Numbered from the stretch's first letter, positions 19,615-28,408 are shown. The stretch is 64,000 bases of DNA from Amycolatopsis umgeniensis (GCF_014205155.1 NZ_JACHMX010000001.1:6882001-6946000), one strand, 5' to 3'. Program-made: numbers and translations. The notes: generated by a model not told the origin, from the sequence alone.

Positions 19615-19670
19615 CGGGCCTGTCACGACCACCTGCACCGGCACCTCACCGCCGGCCCACCCAGCGGACC

Positions 19671-19726
19671 ATGTCGCGAAAGCCACTTTCAGGACATTAG
19701 ACGTCCCGAAAGTGGCTTTCGCGACA
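19671..19726. repeat. Interspersed hairpin repeat, second type
   Basis: The arm ATGTCGCGAAAGCCACTTTC (19671-19690 and a few bases beyond) pairs with 19704-19726 with one mismatch. The loop is about nine bases. Confidence 0.75.
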
Positions 19727-20040
19727 TCGACGACAGCAGCGACCACCGGGACCGGCTGGTCGCGAGTGGCAATTCGGGTTCTGGTGGACCTGTGTTCACC
19801 TGACCTGCACTGAGGTGACGGTTGCGCGGGTGTCGGAGTCGACGGTGGATGATTTGGGACGTCCGCTCCGACCCGAAACGCCAGGCGTCCACTGTGGACG
19901 TCACGCGACCGTGTCCCTTTTGTGACCTGTCCGCGGGCGCCTTCGCCACGAATACTGGGCGAGGCCCTCTGTGAATCGGCGATTTTCCTTGCGGTGAAAA
20001 GAAAACCAGTCCGTACGACCGGCGGCACCGAATACCTGGC

Positions 20041-21603
20041 ATGAAGACTTCGCGGGCCGATCGGGAACCACGCCTCCCCTTCTTCGGGGCGGCGCTGATC
20101 GGTGTCGTGGCCCTCGCCGCGGCACTGGCGGCCGGACATCTGGTGGCCGGGTTCATCAGCGCCAACGCCTCGCCGTATCTGGCGGTCGGCAACGGGGCGA
20201 TCGACCTGACCCCGGTGGAGCTGAAGGATTTCGCGGTCCGGACGTTCGGTGTCTACGACAAGCTCGTCCTGCTCGGCGGGATGGCCGTGGTGATGGTGCT
20301 CGCCGCCGCGGTGGCGGGGATCGCTTCACGCCGGTCACCCGTTCCGGGGATGGTGCTGATCGCGGCCTTCGGGTTGCTGGGCGGATTCGCCGTGTCGCAG
20401 CGGCCCGACCTCTCCACGGTCGCTCTTCTCGCGCCGCTGGCCAGCCTGATCGCCGGAGTCGGCGTCTTCTTCTGGCTGCACCGCCTGGCCACGGCCAGGG
20501 CGCGCGTCACGGAGGAGACTTCCGAGGACGCTCCGTCGCGCCGGTCGGTGCTGCTGGCCGGCGCCGGTGTGGTGGTCGCCGCGGGCGCGGCGGGCGCCGG
20601 TGGGCAACTGATCTCCGGTACGCGAGACGCGGAGTCTTCCCGGACGGCCATCGGGCGGCTCGTTCCGGCCGAGCCGGCCCCGCCGATCCCGGCCGACGCG
20701 GATTTCGCCAAACTGGGCACGCCGACGTTCCTCACCTCGAACCGCGACTTCTACCGCGTCGACACCGCGTTGTCGGTGCCGCAGGTCCGGGCCGAGGACT
20801 GGAGCCTCCGGCTGCACGGCATGGTGCGCAACGAAAAACGGTTCACCTACGACGACATCCGGAACCGTCCGCTGATCGAGCGCACGATCACGATGACGTG
20901 CGTGTCCAACGAGGTCGGCGGAACCTACGTGTCCACGGCGAACTTCATCGGTGTGGACCTCGGGGATCTGTTGCGGGAGGCCGAAGTCCTGCCCGGTGCC
21001 GAGCAGATCTTCTCCACCAGCGTCGACGGCTGGACCGCGGGCAGCCCGGTCGTGGCCGCGCTCGACCCGGAACGCGGCGCGATGCTGGCGATCGGGATGA
21101 ACGGGGAACCGCTGCCGGTCGAACACGGTTTCCCCGCCCGAATGGTCATCCCCGGTCTCTATGGCTATGTTTCGGCGACGAAATGGGTCAAGGACCTGGA
21201 GATCACCACTTGGAAAGCGCGCCGCGCGTACTGGCTCGACCGCGGCTGGGGTGAACAGGCCCCGATCAAAACGCAGTCCAGGATCGACAGTCCGAAAGGA
21301 TTCGAAACGGTACCCGCGGGCAAGGTCCGGGTTTCGGGTGTCGCCTGGGCGCAGCACACCGGTGTCGAGCGGGTCGAAGTCCGGCTCGGCGCGAACGGGA
21401 ATTGGCAGCCCGCAACGCTTTCCCGCGAGGTGGGTCTCAACACCTGGCGTATGTGGTGGACCGAATTCGACGCCCCGGCCGGCAGTCACCAGGTGACCGT
21501 CCGCGCGGTCGACAAATCCGGTTACACCCAGACCGACGCGCGCGCCGGAACCGTTCCGGACGGCGCGACGGGCTGGCACGTCATCAGTTTCACCGCACGG
21601 TGA
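20041..21603 (+). CDS. Membrane-anchored molybdopterin oxidoreductase of the sulfite oxidase fold
   Basis: 520 residues. Four membrane helices lie in the first 160 residues, then an RRSVLLAG-type stretch with a fifth hydrophobic segment. The external catalytic domain has the Mo-cofactor core: LRLHGMVRNEKRFTYDDIRN and then MTCVSNEVGG, whose Cys would ligate molybdenum. GFPARMVIPGLYGYVSATKW and a C-terminal Ig-like dimerisation domain follow. The family includes YedY-like and sulfite-oxidase-like enzymes, so the substrate is not certain. It is followed by a fasciclin lipoprotein gene, a pairing consistent with an envelope redox unit. Confidence 0.9.
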   Translation: MKTSRADREPRLPFFGAALIGVVALAAALAAGHLVAGFISANASPYLAVGNGAIDLTPVELKDFAVRTFGVYDKLVLLGGMAVVMVLAAAVAGIASRRSPVPGMVLIAAFGLLGGFAVSQRPDLSTVALLAPLASLIAGVGVFFWLHRLATARARVTEETSEDAPSRRSVLLAGAGVVVAAGAAGAGGQLISGTRDAESSRTAIGRLVPAEPAPPIPADADFAKLGTPTFLTSNRDFYRVDTALSVPQVRAEDWSLRLHGMVRNEKRFTYDDIRNRPLIERTITMTCVSNEVGGTYVSTANFIGVDLGDLLREAEVLPGAEQIFSTSVDGWTAGSPVVAALDPERGAMLAIGMNGEPLPVEHGFPARMVIPGLYGYVSATKWVKDLEITTWKARRAYWLDRGWGEQAPIKTQSRIDSPKGFETVPAGKVRVSGVAWAQHTGVERVEVRLGANGNWQPATLSREVGLNTWRMWWTEFDAPAGSHQVTVRAVDKSGYTQTDARAGTVPDGATGWHVISFTAR

Positions 21604-21691
21604 TCGGCGTCACCCGAAAGAGTGGCAATCCGATTTCGCAGTAGTTCCGAATACCCGGTAAGAGTCCGAGAAACAAATGGAGTGATTTTCC

Positions 21692-22363
21692 GTGAGCAAG
21701 CTTCGCGTCGCAGGAATCGGTTTCACCGCGGTCGCCGCACTGGCACTGACCGCCTGCAGCAGCAACGACACCGCTTCGTCGGGCAGCTCCAGCAGCGCAC
21801 CGGCGCCTTCGAGCTCGATGTCCGCCCCGATGTCCAGCGCGGCCTCGGGTGACGGCGTCACCACCAACGCGGACGTGTTCGGCCCGGCCTGTTCGCAGCT
21901 GCCCCAGGGCAGTGCGCCCGGCTCGCTGGACTCGATGGGCCCGCAGCCGGTCGCCAGCGCAGCTTCGACCAACCCGCTGCTGACCAAGCTGGTCGCCGCG
22001 GTCAAGGCCACCGACCTGGTGGACACCCTCAACAGCCAGCAGGCCATCACCGTGTTCGCCCCGGCGGACCCGGCCTTCGCCGCCCTCGGTGACGCGAAGT
22101 TCAACGAGCTGGCCGGCAAGCCTGCCGAGCTGGCCCCGATCCTGCAGTACCACGTCGTCGGCAAGCGTTACGACGCCAAGGGCCTGGAGTCGGCCAAGTC
22201 GCTGGAGAGCCTGAACACCGCGGGCGGCCCGCTCAAGATCGAGGGCTCGGGCGACAACCTGACCGTCAACGGCGCGAAGATCCTGTGTGGCAACATCCCC
22301 ACCAAGAACGCCACCGTCTTCGTCATCGACAAGGTGATGACCCCGGGCACCAACAAGAACTAG
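21692..22363 (+). CDS. Fasciclin-domain lipoprotein
   Basis: 223 residues. A lipobox LTAC at about residues 19-22 follows a signal peptide. A Ser-rich linker then leads to one fasciclin domain of about 130 residues (NPLLTKLVAAVKATDLVDTL, ITVFAPADPAFAAL, LQYHVV, NLTVNGAKILCGNIPTKNAT, VFVIDKVM). It resembles MPT70/MPT83-type secreted antigens. It should be lipid-anchored outside the membrane. The GTG start gives MSKLRVAGIG. It lies 88 bases after the molybdopterin oxidoreductase and may be cotranscribed. Confidence 0.92.
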   Translation: MSKLRVAGIGFTAVAALALTACSSNDTASSGSSSSAPAPSSSMSAPMSSAASGDGVTTNADVFGPACSQLPQGSAPGSLDSMGPQPVASAASTNPLLTKLVAAVKATDLVDTLNSQQAITVFAPADPAFAALGDAKFNELAGKPAELAPILQYHVVGKRYDAKGLESAKSLESLNTAGGPLKIEGSGDNLTVNGAKILCGNIPTKNATVFVIDKVMTPGTNKN

Positions 22364-22375
22364 GTCCCCACACCA

Positions 22376-22417
22376 CGATCGCGGTGGCCGCGCCCTCGGG
22401 CGAGGCCACCGCGATCG
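22376..22417. terminator. Stem-loop terminator after the fasciclin gene
   Basis: CGATCGCGGTGGCC (22376-22389) pairs perfectly with 22404-22417. It lies between convergent genes and may serve both. Confidence 0.8.
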
Positions 22418-22440
22418 TCGCTGTGCCAAGGGAAACGGTG

Positions 22441-22746
22441 TCAGGGCACGAGCGCGGCGGCGTCCACATCGGTCACCACGAGTCGCAGGCTCGCGTTCTC
22501 CCAAGGGGTTCCGGTCAGGACGGCGCGCAACGCGGCGCCGGCGACCTCCGTCAGCGGCGGGATCGGCACCTCCAGCGCGACGACGCGGATCTCGACGACG
22601 TGCTCGGAGATGTCGACGGCCATCACGTCGAGATCCCACGGCACCGCCGAGGCGGCGGCCGTGGTGGACGGCGTGGCCGCGCGCAGCCCCGGTACGTCGC
22701 GGAGCGTGCTGAGCAGCGACGCGGTCAGTTCGGAACGTGCGGTCAC
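22441..22746 (-). CDS. Small Asp23-related protein, last gene of the sigma/Asp23 operon
   Basis: 101 residues. The GTG start overlaps the stop of the Asp23 gene (GTGA), so translation is coupled. The alternating alpha/beta pattern (LTASLLSTLRDVPGLRA..., VDISEHVVEIRVVALEVPIP) resembles the Asp23 fold of the two preceding genes, so it may be a diverged paralogue acting with them. It is cytoplasmic, with no membrane helix. The precise role is unknown. Confidence 0.75.
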   Translation of the reverse strand: MTARSELTASLLSTLRDVPGLRAATPSTTAAASAVPWDLDVMAVDISEHVVEIRVVALEVPIPPLTEVAGAALRAVLTGTPWENASLRLVVTDVDAAALVP

Positions 22747-23144
22747 AACAGTCCTCCACGGATTTCGATGTCCAAAATGGTCACTGACACGGCCGTGGGG
22801 ATGAGTCCGGTCGCCTCGGTGACCGCCCGGCTGACGGCACGCTGCACCGCCTGCGCGGTCGCGGCCGCCTGATCCAGCCCGGAGAGCGCGACGTCGATCT
22901 CCACCCGAACACCCGGCGGATCCTGCTCCAAGAACGCGCGGACCCCTTCGGTCGGCGCCGGTTCGAGGCCCTTGATCCGCTGCCGCGCGATCCGGGTCAC
23001 CGAACCCGCCAGCCCGCGCAACCCGGGTTCCAGGCGTACCACGCCGGGGACCTTCGCCGCTGCATGCGCTGCGACCGCCGCGATCACCGGCGGGGAGATC
23101 ACCGTTTCGACCAGCTGCCCGGCCGGTGCCTGCTCACGCGTCAT
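22743..23144 (-). CDS. Asp23/Gls24-family envelope stress protein
   Basis: 133 residues. The core ISPPVIAAVAAHAAAKVPGV is the usual Asp23 start, followed by a beta-rich segment VRVEIDVALSGLDQAAATAQ and the ending VSVTILDIEI. Family members are abundant at the membrane and respond to alkaline or envelope stress. The ATG at 23144 overlaps the end of the upstream gene by 11 bases. It is part of a four-gene coupled operon led by an ECF sigma factor. Confidence 0.88.
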   Translation of the reverse strand: MTREQAPAGQLVETVISPPVIAAVAAHAAAKVPGVVRLEPGLRGLAGSVTRIARQRIKGLEPAPTEGVRAFLEQDPPGVRVEIDVALSGLDQAAATAQAVQRAVSRAVTEATGLIPTAVSVTILDIEIRGGLL

Positions 23145-23700
23145 AGATGTCCTCCACCACCAGATCGAGCCGCGCCAGGCGGAGGCCCACCCTGGCGCCC
23201 GCCGCCGCCGTGACCCGCTCGCGGACCACGTCCAGCGAGTCACCGTCGAAATCATGCGCGATCGCCAGGCTCAGTTCCACGTCCACGGCCAGCGCGTCGG
23301 TGTCTTCCGGCGAGCGCCGGACCCGGCAGTGCCGCGCGCGGACGCCGTCGACGGAGTCCGCGGCGAACCGCAGCACCGCCGCGACAGCCTGATCGCTCAC
23401 CTGCACCTCCCCCGGCTCCGGGCTGGCCAGCGGCACGAGATCACGTCGCCGGACCTCGGCGCGGACCGCGGACATGATCCGGCCCGCGAGATCCGGCGAC
23501 GGCTCGGCGTCGTCGTCGGCCAGTTCCCTGGTCAGCCCGCGCAGCACCCGGAGGCTCTCGCGGGTCGCCCGGCAGTGCGGGCAGTCGAGTTCGTGCGCGT
23601 CCGCCCGGCCGGCGTCGACCTCGTCGAGTCGTTCCCAGACCTGTTCGACGTCCCTGCCGCACGGGAGCAAGTAGTCCTGAGTCGCGTGGTTCATCGCCAT
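23134..23700 (-). CDS. Anti-sigma factor-like zinc-finger protein with Asp23-like C-terminus
   Basis: 188 residues. The N-terminal 60 residues carry a zinc-binding anti-sigma type motif (H-x3-C-x2-C in HELDCPHC, with an earlier Cys in LLPCGRD). The C-terminal part, VQVSDQAVAAVLRFAADSVD and onward, matches the pattern of the Asp23 protein encoded next to it. No membrane helix is seen, so it is probably a soluble anti-sigma factor. The ATG at 23700 overlaps the sigma gene end. The fusion of anti-sigma and Asp23-like parts is unusual. Confidence 0.8.
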   Translation of the reverse strand: MAMNHATQDYLLPCGRDVEQVWERLDEVDAGRADAHELDCPHCRATRESLRVLRGLTRELADDDAEPSPDLAGRIMSAVRAEVRRRDLVPLASPEPGEVQVSDQAVAAVLRFAADSVDGVRARHCRVRRSPEDTDALAVDVELSLAIAHDFDGDSLDVVRERVTAAAGARVGLRLARLDLVVEDIYDA

Positions 23701-24272
23701 GGCGCCATCACCTCCGCCAACTGTGCTCGTGCTCGCGCGATGCGTCCCCGCACCGCGGTGGTGGTCGCCCCGATCGCCTTCGCGATCTCCTCGTAGGAGC
23801 GGCCGTGGACCTCGCGCAACAGCCAGCAGGCTCGTTGCTCGGCGGTCAGCTGGTCCAAGGCTCCGGTCAGCGCCGTCATCTGCGCGCTGGTCTCCGCGGC
23901 CCGGTCCGGCCGCCCGGCCGACCCCTCGGACTCCCGCAGGTCGAGTTCGACGTCGGCCACCGGCTTCCTGGCGCGGATCACGTTCAGGCACCGGTTGGTC
24001 GTCATCCGGTAGAGCCAGCCGACGAACGCCGCGTCCTCCTGCAGCTGGTCGAGCCGCCGCCAGGCGATGAGGAACACCTCCTGGACGACGTCCTCGGCAT
24101 CCCCCTTGTTCCCCAGCATCCGCAGCGCCAGCCGGTACATCGGCCCCTGGAACCGCAGGACGAGCTGCTCGTACGCGCGGATTTCGCCGTCGCGGGCGCG
24201 CGCCACCAGCGTGGCGTCGTCCAGCACCGTCTCACCCGCGGCGGGCGCGTCACTTCTCGCCGAAGTCGTCAT
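23691..24272 (-). CDS. ECF-type RNA polymerase sigma factor
   Basis: About 193 residues. Region 2 contains YEQLVLRFQGPMYRLALRML, DAEDVVQEVFLIAWRRLDQL and YRMTTNRCLNVIRARKP. Region 4 contains LTAEQRACWLLREVHGRSYE and EIAKAIGATTTAVRGRIARA. It directs transcription of stress genes, probably including its own operon, and should be held by the anti-sigma encoded just downstream. The ATG at 24272 is chosen; a GTG nine bases upstream is also possible. Confidence 0.93.
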   Translation of the reverse strand: MTTSARSDAPAAGETVLDDATLVARARDGEIRAYEQLVLRFQGPMYRLALRMLGNKGDAEDVVQEVFLIAWRRLDQLQEDAAFVGWLYRMTTNRCLNVIRARKPVADVELDLRESEGSAGRPDRAAETSAQMTALTGALDQLTAEQRACWLLREVHGRSYEEIAKAIGATTTAVRGRIARARAQLAEVMAPWR

Positions 24273-24412
24273 CGAGCGCACCTGTGCAGTGCCGCCATGC
24301 CGAAGCTCCCTTCACCCCTGACCGTAAGACACGGCTTCCCCGGAAACGTCACGCGGGAAACCCGGACCAGCCGACCACGCCCCGGCGGCCCGCGCATGTC
24401 GAAGCCGGGTGG

Positions 24413-25591
24413 TCAGCGTGCGCGGACGAGCGCGGGGTAGTCGTCGAGGGTGATGTCGGTCGCGAACTTGTCGGTCACCCACAGCATCCAGCGCAGCATG
24501 AGCGGCCGCCGGAACATCTGGTCGCGCAGCTTGATCCGCAGTTTCGTCGGCGGCGCGAGGAACGGCCCCGCGTTGGCGCTGCGGGCGATCTTGGCGTAAC
24601 CGCGGAACTTCTCCTCGTACCGCCGGAACGCCACCTCGTGGTCACCGTCCGCCGAGGCGAGTTCCCCCGCGATGACGTACGCGGCCACGATGGCGAGCCC
24701 GCTGCCGAAACCGCCCAAAGTGTTGCCGTAAGCCGAATCGCCGATGAGCGCGACGCGTCCGGAGGAGTAGGTGTCCATCGTGACGCGGCTGATCGAGTCC
24801 AGGTAGACGTCGTCCGAACGCTTCACCGCCTCCATCAGCTCGGGCAGCCGCCAGCCACCGTCGGCGTACGCCGCGGCCAGGATCTCCTTCTGCTGTTCGG
24901 TGTCGTACCGGTCGTAGCCGAGTTCGGGGGAGGCGAACACGAAGAACGCGGGTGCCTTGGGCCCGCCGGTGGCGGCCAGGCGGCCGGGCTCGTTGTACAT
25001 GACCGAGGTGCCGCCGGGGCCGCGGAAATCGTCGGCCTCGCTGGTCTCGACCAGGGCGTAGTAGTGGCCGAGGTGCTTCACGTAGTCGGCCTCCGGGCCG
25101 AACGCCAGCCGCCGCACGGTGGAGTGGATGCCGTCCGCGCCGAAGACGAGGTCGAACCGCCTCGGCGCGGCGTGCTTGAAGGTGACATCGACGCCGTCGG
25201 CGGTCTCGGTCAGCGAGGTGATGGAGTCGCCGAAGACGTACTCGCAGTCCCGCGCGGTCCGCTCGTGAAGGAGTTCGGCCAGGTCACCGCGCCGGATCTC
25301 GACGTCGCCGCCGGTGAACTCACCGGGCATGACCGCCAGTGGCCGTTCCGTGGCGTCGATGATGGTCTGGTCTTGCCCGCCGGTCTGGCGCCGGTACACC
25401 TCGTCGAGGATGCCCATCCGCTCCAGCACCGTGCGGTGGGTGGCGCCCTTGAAGTCGACCGCCTGCCCGCCGGTGCGGAGTTCCGGCGACCGCTCGACGA
25501 CGGTGACCGCGTAGCCCTGGCGGGACAGCCAGAAGGCGAGTGCCGGTCCGGCGATACTGGCGCCGGAGATGAGAACTGTCTTGTTCGTCAT
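24413..25591 (-). CDS. FAD-dependent monooxygenase
   Basis: 392 residues of the PHBH-type flavin hydroxylase family. The FAD-binding loop VLISGASIAGPALAFWLSRQ is at residues 5-24, with an ERS end to strand 2. DLVFGADGIHSTVRRLAF (the conserved DG motif) is near 165, and RVALIGDSAYGNTLGGFGSG (GD motif) near 285. It would hydroxylate an aromatic or polyketide-type substrate using NAD(P)H and oxygen. The ATG at 25591 gives the standard MTNKTVLISG start. It lies 58 bases beyond a CoA-transferase gene on the same strand. Confidence 0.92.
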   Translation of the reverse strand: MTNKTVLISGASIAGPALAFWLSRQGYAVTVVERSPELRTGGQAVDFKGATHRTVLERMGILDEVYRRQTGGQDQTIIDATERPLAVMPGEFTGGDVEIRRGDLAELLHERTARDCEYVFGDSITSLTETADGVDVTFKHAAPRRFDLVFGADGIHSTVRRLAFGPEADYVKHLGHYYALVETSEADDFRGPGGTSVMYNEPGRLAATGGPKAPAFFVFASPELGYDRYDTEQQKEILAAAYADGGWRLPELMEAVKRSDDVYLDSISRVTMDTYSSGRVALIGDSAYGNTLGGFGSGLAIVAAYVIAGELASADGDHEVAFRRYEEKFRGYAKIARSANAGPFLAPPTKLRIKLRDQMFRRPLMLRWMLWVTDKFATDITLDDYPALVRAR

Positions 25592-25649
25592 GGCCGAAAG
25601 CTTCGCCATCGGCGTTGACGGAGCGCTGACAGTCCGCTGACGGTGTCCG

Positions 25650-26795
25650 TCAGCTCCAGCCGGGCAACGGAAGGGTGAGCTGCCCGGGGTCGTCCGGGGG
25701 CGCGGTCTCGTACCGCGGCGGCGTCGCGGACAACCCGATCGGGTTACGGGTCAGCCGTACCGAGGTGCCGTCGGGCCGGGGGAGGTCGACTGTCGGGCTC
25801 AAGCCGAGCCGCTCCGCGAGGGCGAACGCGCCCGCGACGTCGTTGACCTCCCCGGCGGGTACCCCGGCCGCGCTCAGATCCGCCGCCCACTCCGCGGCCG
25901 GGCGACGGCCGAAACGCTCTTCGAGCAGCTCGCGGAGCTCGGCGCGGTGCTCGACCCGCGCCGGATTGGTCGCGAATCCGGCCTGGCCCGCGAGCTCGGG
26001 CAGGCCGATGACCTCGCACAACGCCGCGAACTGCCGGTCGTTGCCGACGGCGAGCGCGAGTTCGTGGTCGGCGCAGGGGACGAGTTCGTACGGGGCGATA
26101 CTCGGATGCCGGTTGCCCATCCGCGCCGGGACCTTCCCGCCCGAGGTGTACGCGCTGCCCTGGTTGACCAGCGCGGCGAGCAGACTGGACAGCAGGTCGA
26201 TCTCGACGCGCTGTCCCAGCCCTGTCCGGTCGCGGTGGCGCAGGGCGGCGAGGATGCCGACGCTCGCGAACAGCCCGGCCAGCACGTCGACGAGTGCGAC
26301 GCCCACCTTCTGCGGCTCGCCCGCGGGGTCGCCGGTGACGCTCATCAGCCCGCCGACGGCCTGGATGAGCAGGTCGTAGCCCGGCAGCGCGGCACCGCCG
26401 CCGGAGCCGAAACCCGTGACGGAGCAATAGACCAGCCCGAGGTTCGCCGCTCGCAGGGCTTCCGGGCCGAGGCCGAGGCGGTCCATCACGCCGGGCCGGA
26501 AGTTCTCGACCACGACGTCGGCCTCGAGCGCGAGCGCGCGGGCCTTCGCGAGATCGTCCGGATCGCCGAGGTCCAGCGCCACGCTCGTTTTGTTCCGGTT
26601 CACCGACTGGAAGTACGTCGCCTGGCCGGACGCGTCGTAGGGCGGCCCCCAGCTGCGGGTGTCGTCGCCGGTGCCCGGCCGCTCGACCTTGACCACCGTC
26701 GCGCCGAGGTCGGCCAGCAGCATGGTGGCGAACGGGCCGGCGAGCACCCGCGAGAAGTCGAGGACGCGCAGCGGTCCGAGTGCGGTATCGGGCAT
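25650..26795 (-). CDS. CaiB/BaiF-type (class III) CoA-transferase
   Basis: 381 residues. Family motifs are LRVLDFSRVLAGPFATMLLA at residues 8-27, GDDTRSWGPPY, YFQSVNRNKTSVALDLGDPD, the catalytic Asp region GYDLLIQAVGGLMSVTGDP and VGVALVDVLAGLFA. These enzymes move CoA between carboxylic acids. The substrate cannot be told. It is upstream of, and probably cotranscribed with, the flavin monooxygenase gene. Confidence 0.93.
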   Translation of the reverse strand: MPDTALGPLRVLDFSRVLAGPFATMLLADLGATVVKVERPGTGDDTRSWGPPYDASGQATYFQSVNRNKTSVALDLGDPDDLAKARALALEADVVVENFRPGVMDRLGLGPEALRAANLGLVYCSVTGFGSGGGAALPGYDLLIQAVGGLMSVTGDPAGEPQKVGVALVDVLAGLFASVGILAALRHRDRTGLGQRVEIDLLSSLLAALVNQGSAYTSGGKVPARMGNRHPSIAPYELVPCADHELALAVGNDRQFAALCEVIGLPELAGQAGFATNPARVEHRAELRELLEERFGRRPAAEWAADLSAAGVPAGEVNDVAGAFALAERLGLSPTVDLPRPDGTSVRLTRNPIGLSATPPRYETAPPDDPGQLTLPLPGWS

Positions 26796-26943
26796 GGCCC
26801 CGACCCTAAGCGGCCGCTCGCCCCTTCGAAGTTGTGATCGCGCTCACGAAAGGCCGGTTTTCCCAATACTTTCCTCTAGGTACCTACTATCTCCAGGAAG
26901 GTAGCTTCGGCCGTGTCAACGAGACACGAACCGAGGAGCGACC

Positions 26944-27762
26944 ATGATCGTGGTGACCGGAGCGACCGGGAACGTCGGACGGCGGCTGGTGGAAACCCTT
27001 GCCGCAGCGGGAGAAGACGTGACGGCGGTGTCGCGGCGGATCTCCCCGGCGGACGTGCCGGACGGCGTGCGGACGGTGCGGGCCGACCTCGCGGTGCCCG
27101 GCGACCTGAAGCAGGTTTTCGACGGCGCGGACCGGGTTTTCCTTCTGACGTCGGGGGAGTTCATGGCGGCGGGCGGTGACGTCGCGGACGTCGTCGCGGC
27201 GGCGGGGGAAGCCCGCGTCGTGCTGCTGTCCTCCCAAGGCGTCGGGAGCGGACGGCACGCGCCGGCGTTCGAAGAGGCGGTCAAGACGTCGAGTCCGGAG
27301 TGGACAGTGCTACGGCCGGGAGGCTTCGCGTCGAACGCGTTCCAGTGGGCACCGGCGATCCGCGCCGATCGCGTTGTCGCCGCGCCGTTCGGTGACGTCG
27401 CGCTGCCGGTGATCGACCCGGCCGACATCGCCGACGTCGCGGCCGTCGCGCTGCGGGAATCCGGTCACCACGGCCGGACCTACGTGCTGACCGGACCCGA
27501 GCCGGTCTCGCCCCGGCAGCAGGCGGCGGCCCTCGGCGACGCGCTGGGCGAGCCGCTGCGGTTCGCCGAACTGACCGAGGACGAGGCGCGCGCCGCGATG
27601 TCGGCGTTCATGCCGCCGGTGGTCGTGGAGGCCACGCTCGCCATCCTCGGCAGGCCGACGGAAGACGAACAGCGGGTCAGTCCCGACGTCGAGCGGGTAC
27701 TGGGGCGACCGGGGCGGACCTTCGCCGAGTGGGCGGCGCGGCACGCGGCCGCGTTCAAGTGA
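26944..27762 (+). CDS. NmrA-like NAD(P)-binding protein
   Basis: 272 residues of the atypical SDR class. The Rossmann motif MIVVTGATGNVGRRL is at residues 1-15. VVLLSSQGVGSG, TVLRPGGFASNAFQW and PVIDPADIADVAAVAL follow, as in NmrA/azoreductase-like sensors. It lacks a complete Tyr-x3-Lys site, so it may be a redox sensor or a quinone reductase. GAGGAGCGACC precedes the ATG. It is divergent from the CoA-transferase gene and followed by a perfect 20-base stem-loop. Confidence 0.9.
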   Translation: MIVVTGATGNVGRRLVETLAAAGEDVTAVSRRISPADVPDGVRTVRADLAVPGDLKQVFDGADRVFLLTSGEFMAAGGDVADVVAAAGEARVVLLSSQGVGSGRHAPAFEEAVKTSSPEWTVLRPGGFASNAFQWAPAIRADRVVAAPFGDVALPVIDPADIADVAAVALRESGHHGRTYVLTGPEPVSPRQQAAALGDALGEPLRFAELTEDEARAAMSAFMPPVVVEATLAILGRPTEDEQRVSPDVERVLGRPGRTFAEWAARHAAAFK

Positions 27763-27790
27763 CCAGGCCTCGCGTTGGTCGCCCTGCTTG

Positions 27791-27849
27791 AAGTACATGA
27801 AGGACCCCTTCCTTGCGCCTAGCGCTGTGAAGGGGTCCTTCATGTACTT
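27791..27849. terminator. Large perfect stem-loop after the NmrA-like gene
   Basis: The 20-base arms 27791-27810 and 27830-27849 are exact reverse complements (start AAGTACATGAAGGACC). The loop has 19 bases. It resembles the dispersed hairpins near 19.6 kb in style. Confidence 0.8.
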
Positions 27850-27932
27850 GGGGGGATGAGAAGGTCGAGTTGCCTGCCACCGGGCCGCGACCGGATTGAC
27901 CCGCGCAGCCACCGTCCTCACGCAAGTCAGAC

Positions 27933-27963
27933 GAAGGTAGTGAAGGCCTCCTTCACTACCTTC
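27933..27963. repeat. Hairpin copy of the dispersed GTGAAGGCCTCCTT repeat
   Basis: Arms GAAGGTAGTGAAGG (27933-27946) and their exact complement (27950-27963) leave a three-base loop. The sequence continues with a degenerate version of the 19560 repeat arm. Confidence 0.7.
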
Positions 27964-28070
27964 AGAGTAGGCAAGGAGCCCTTCACGGACCGGACCCACG
28001 AACAACAGCAGCCAGAACCCAGCCGGTACCTAAGACACGCTCGGCTCCGAGCATCCGCACGAGGATCGCG

Positions 28071-28110
28071 GATGAGAAAGTTCTCATCGAGCCCTCATCG
28101 GCGGCTCATC
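28071..28110 (+). promoter_or_regulatory. Phased operator: one inverted plus three direct CTCATC half-sites
   Basis: GATGAGA (28071-28077), four bases, then TCTCATC starting at 28082 and repeating as CCTCATC (28093) and GCTCATC (28104), exactly 11 bases apart. OmpR-family response regulators bind such 11-base direct repeats. It lies just ahead of the acidic peptide, kinase and regulator genes, which suggests autoregulation. An almost identical array occurs at 30458. Confidence 0.65.
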
Positions 28111-28132
28111 CGCGCCGGGCAACCTGGGTGGT

Positions 28133-28399
28133 ATGCGAGTCCGAATCTTGGTCCTGGCCGGGGTCGCCGCCGTCGTGGTGGCGGCCACCGGCACGTTCGC
28201 CGTGATCGCGGCCACCGCCGCCGCGCCGCCCGACCTCGGCCCGGCGGTCGTCGCACCGGCGGGGCACGCAGTCACCGGGCCGGGTGAGGCCGGTGCCCCG
28301 CCCGCCGTCGTCCCGCCCCGGCTGGCCGGGCACGACGACGACCCCGATGATGACCCCGATGACGGTGACGACCACTTCGACTTCGACCTCGACGACTGA
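28133..28399 (+). CDS. Small secreted protein with an Asp-rich tail
   Basis: 88 residues. An N-terminal signal or anchor (MRVRILVLAGVAAVVVAATG) is followed by an Ala/Pro-rich middle and a strongly acidic C-terminus (about 16 Asp in the last 23 residues, for example HDDDPDDDPDDGDDHFDFDL). The tail could bind Ca2+ or other cations outside the cell. Its stop lies ten bases before the kinase gene, so it is probably cotranscribed and could take part in sensing. There is no known family. Confidence 0.75.
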   Translation: MRVRILVLAGVAAVVVAATGTFAVIAATAAAPPDLGPAVVAPAGHAVTGPGEAGAPPAVVPPRLAGHDDDPDDDPDDGDDHFDFDLDD

Positions 28400-28408
28400 G
28401 CGGGGCCG

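Larger units (their letters stand above)
27763..28132. other. 370-base region with two hairpins and an operator
   Basis: There is no gene here. It holds the terminator at 27791-27849, the repeat hairpin at 27933-27963 and the phased operator at 28071-28110. Confidence 0.7.

Noticed and set aside
24284..25618. 444-codon plus-strand ORF
   Set aside because: Antisense to the flavin monooxygenase, whose motifs are unmistakable. Shadow frame.
26868..26905. HxlR-type operator before the NmrA-like gene
   Set aside because: The matching half-sites share only about five bases; too weak to claim.
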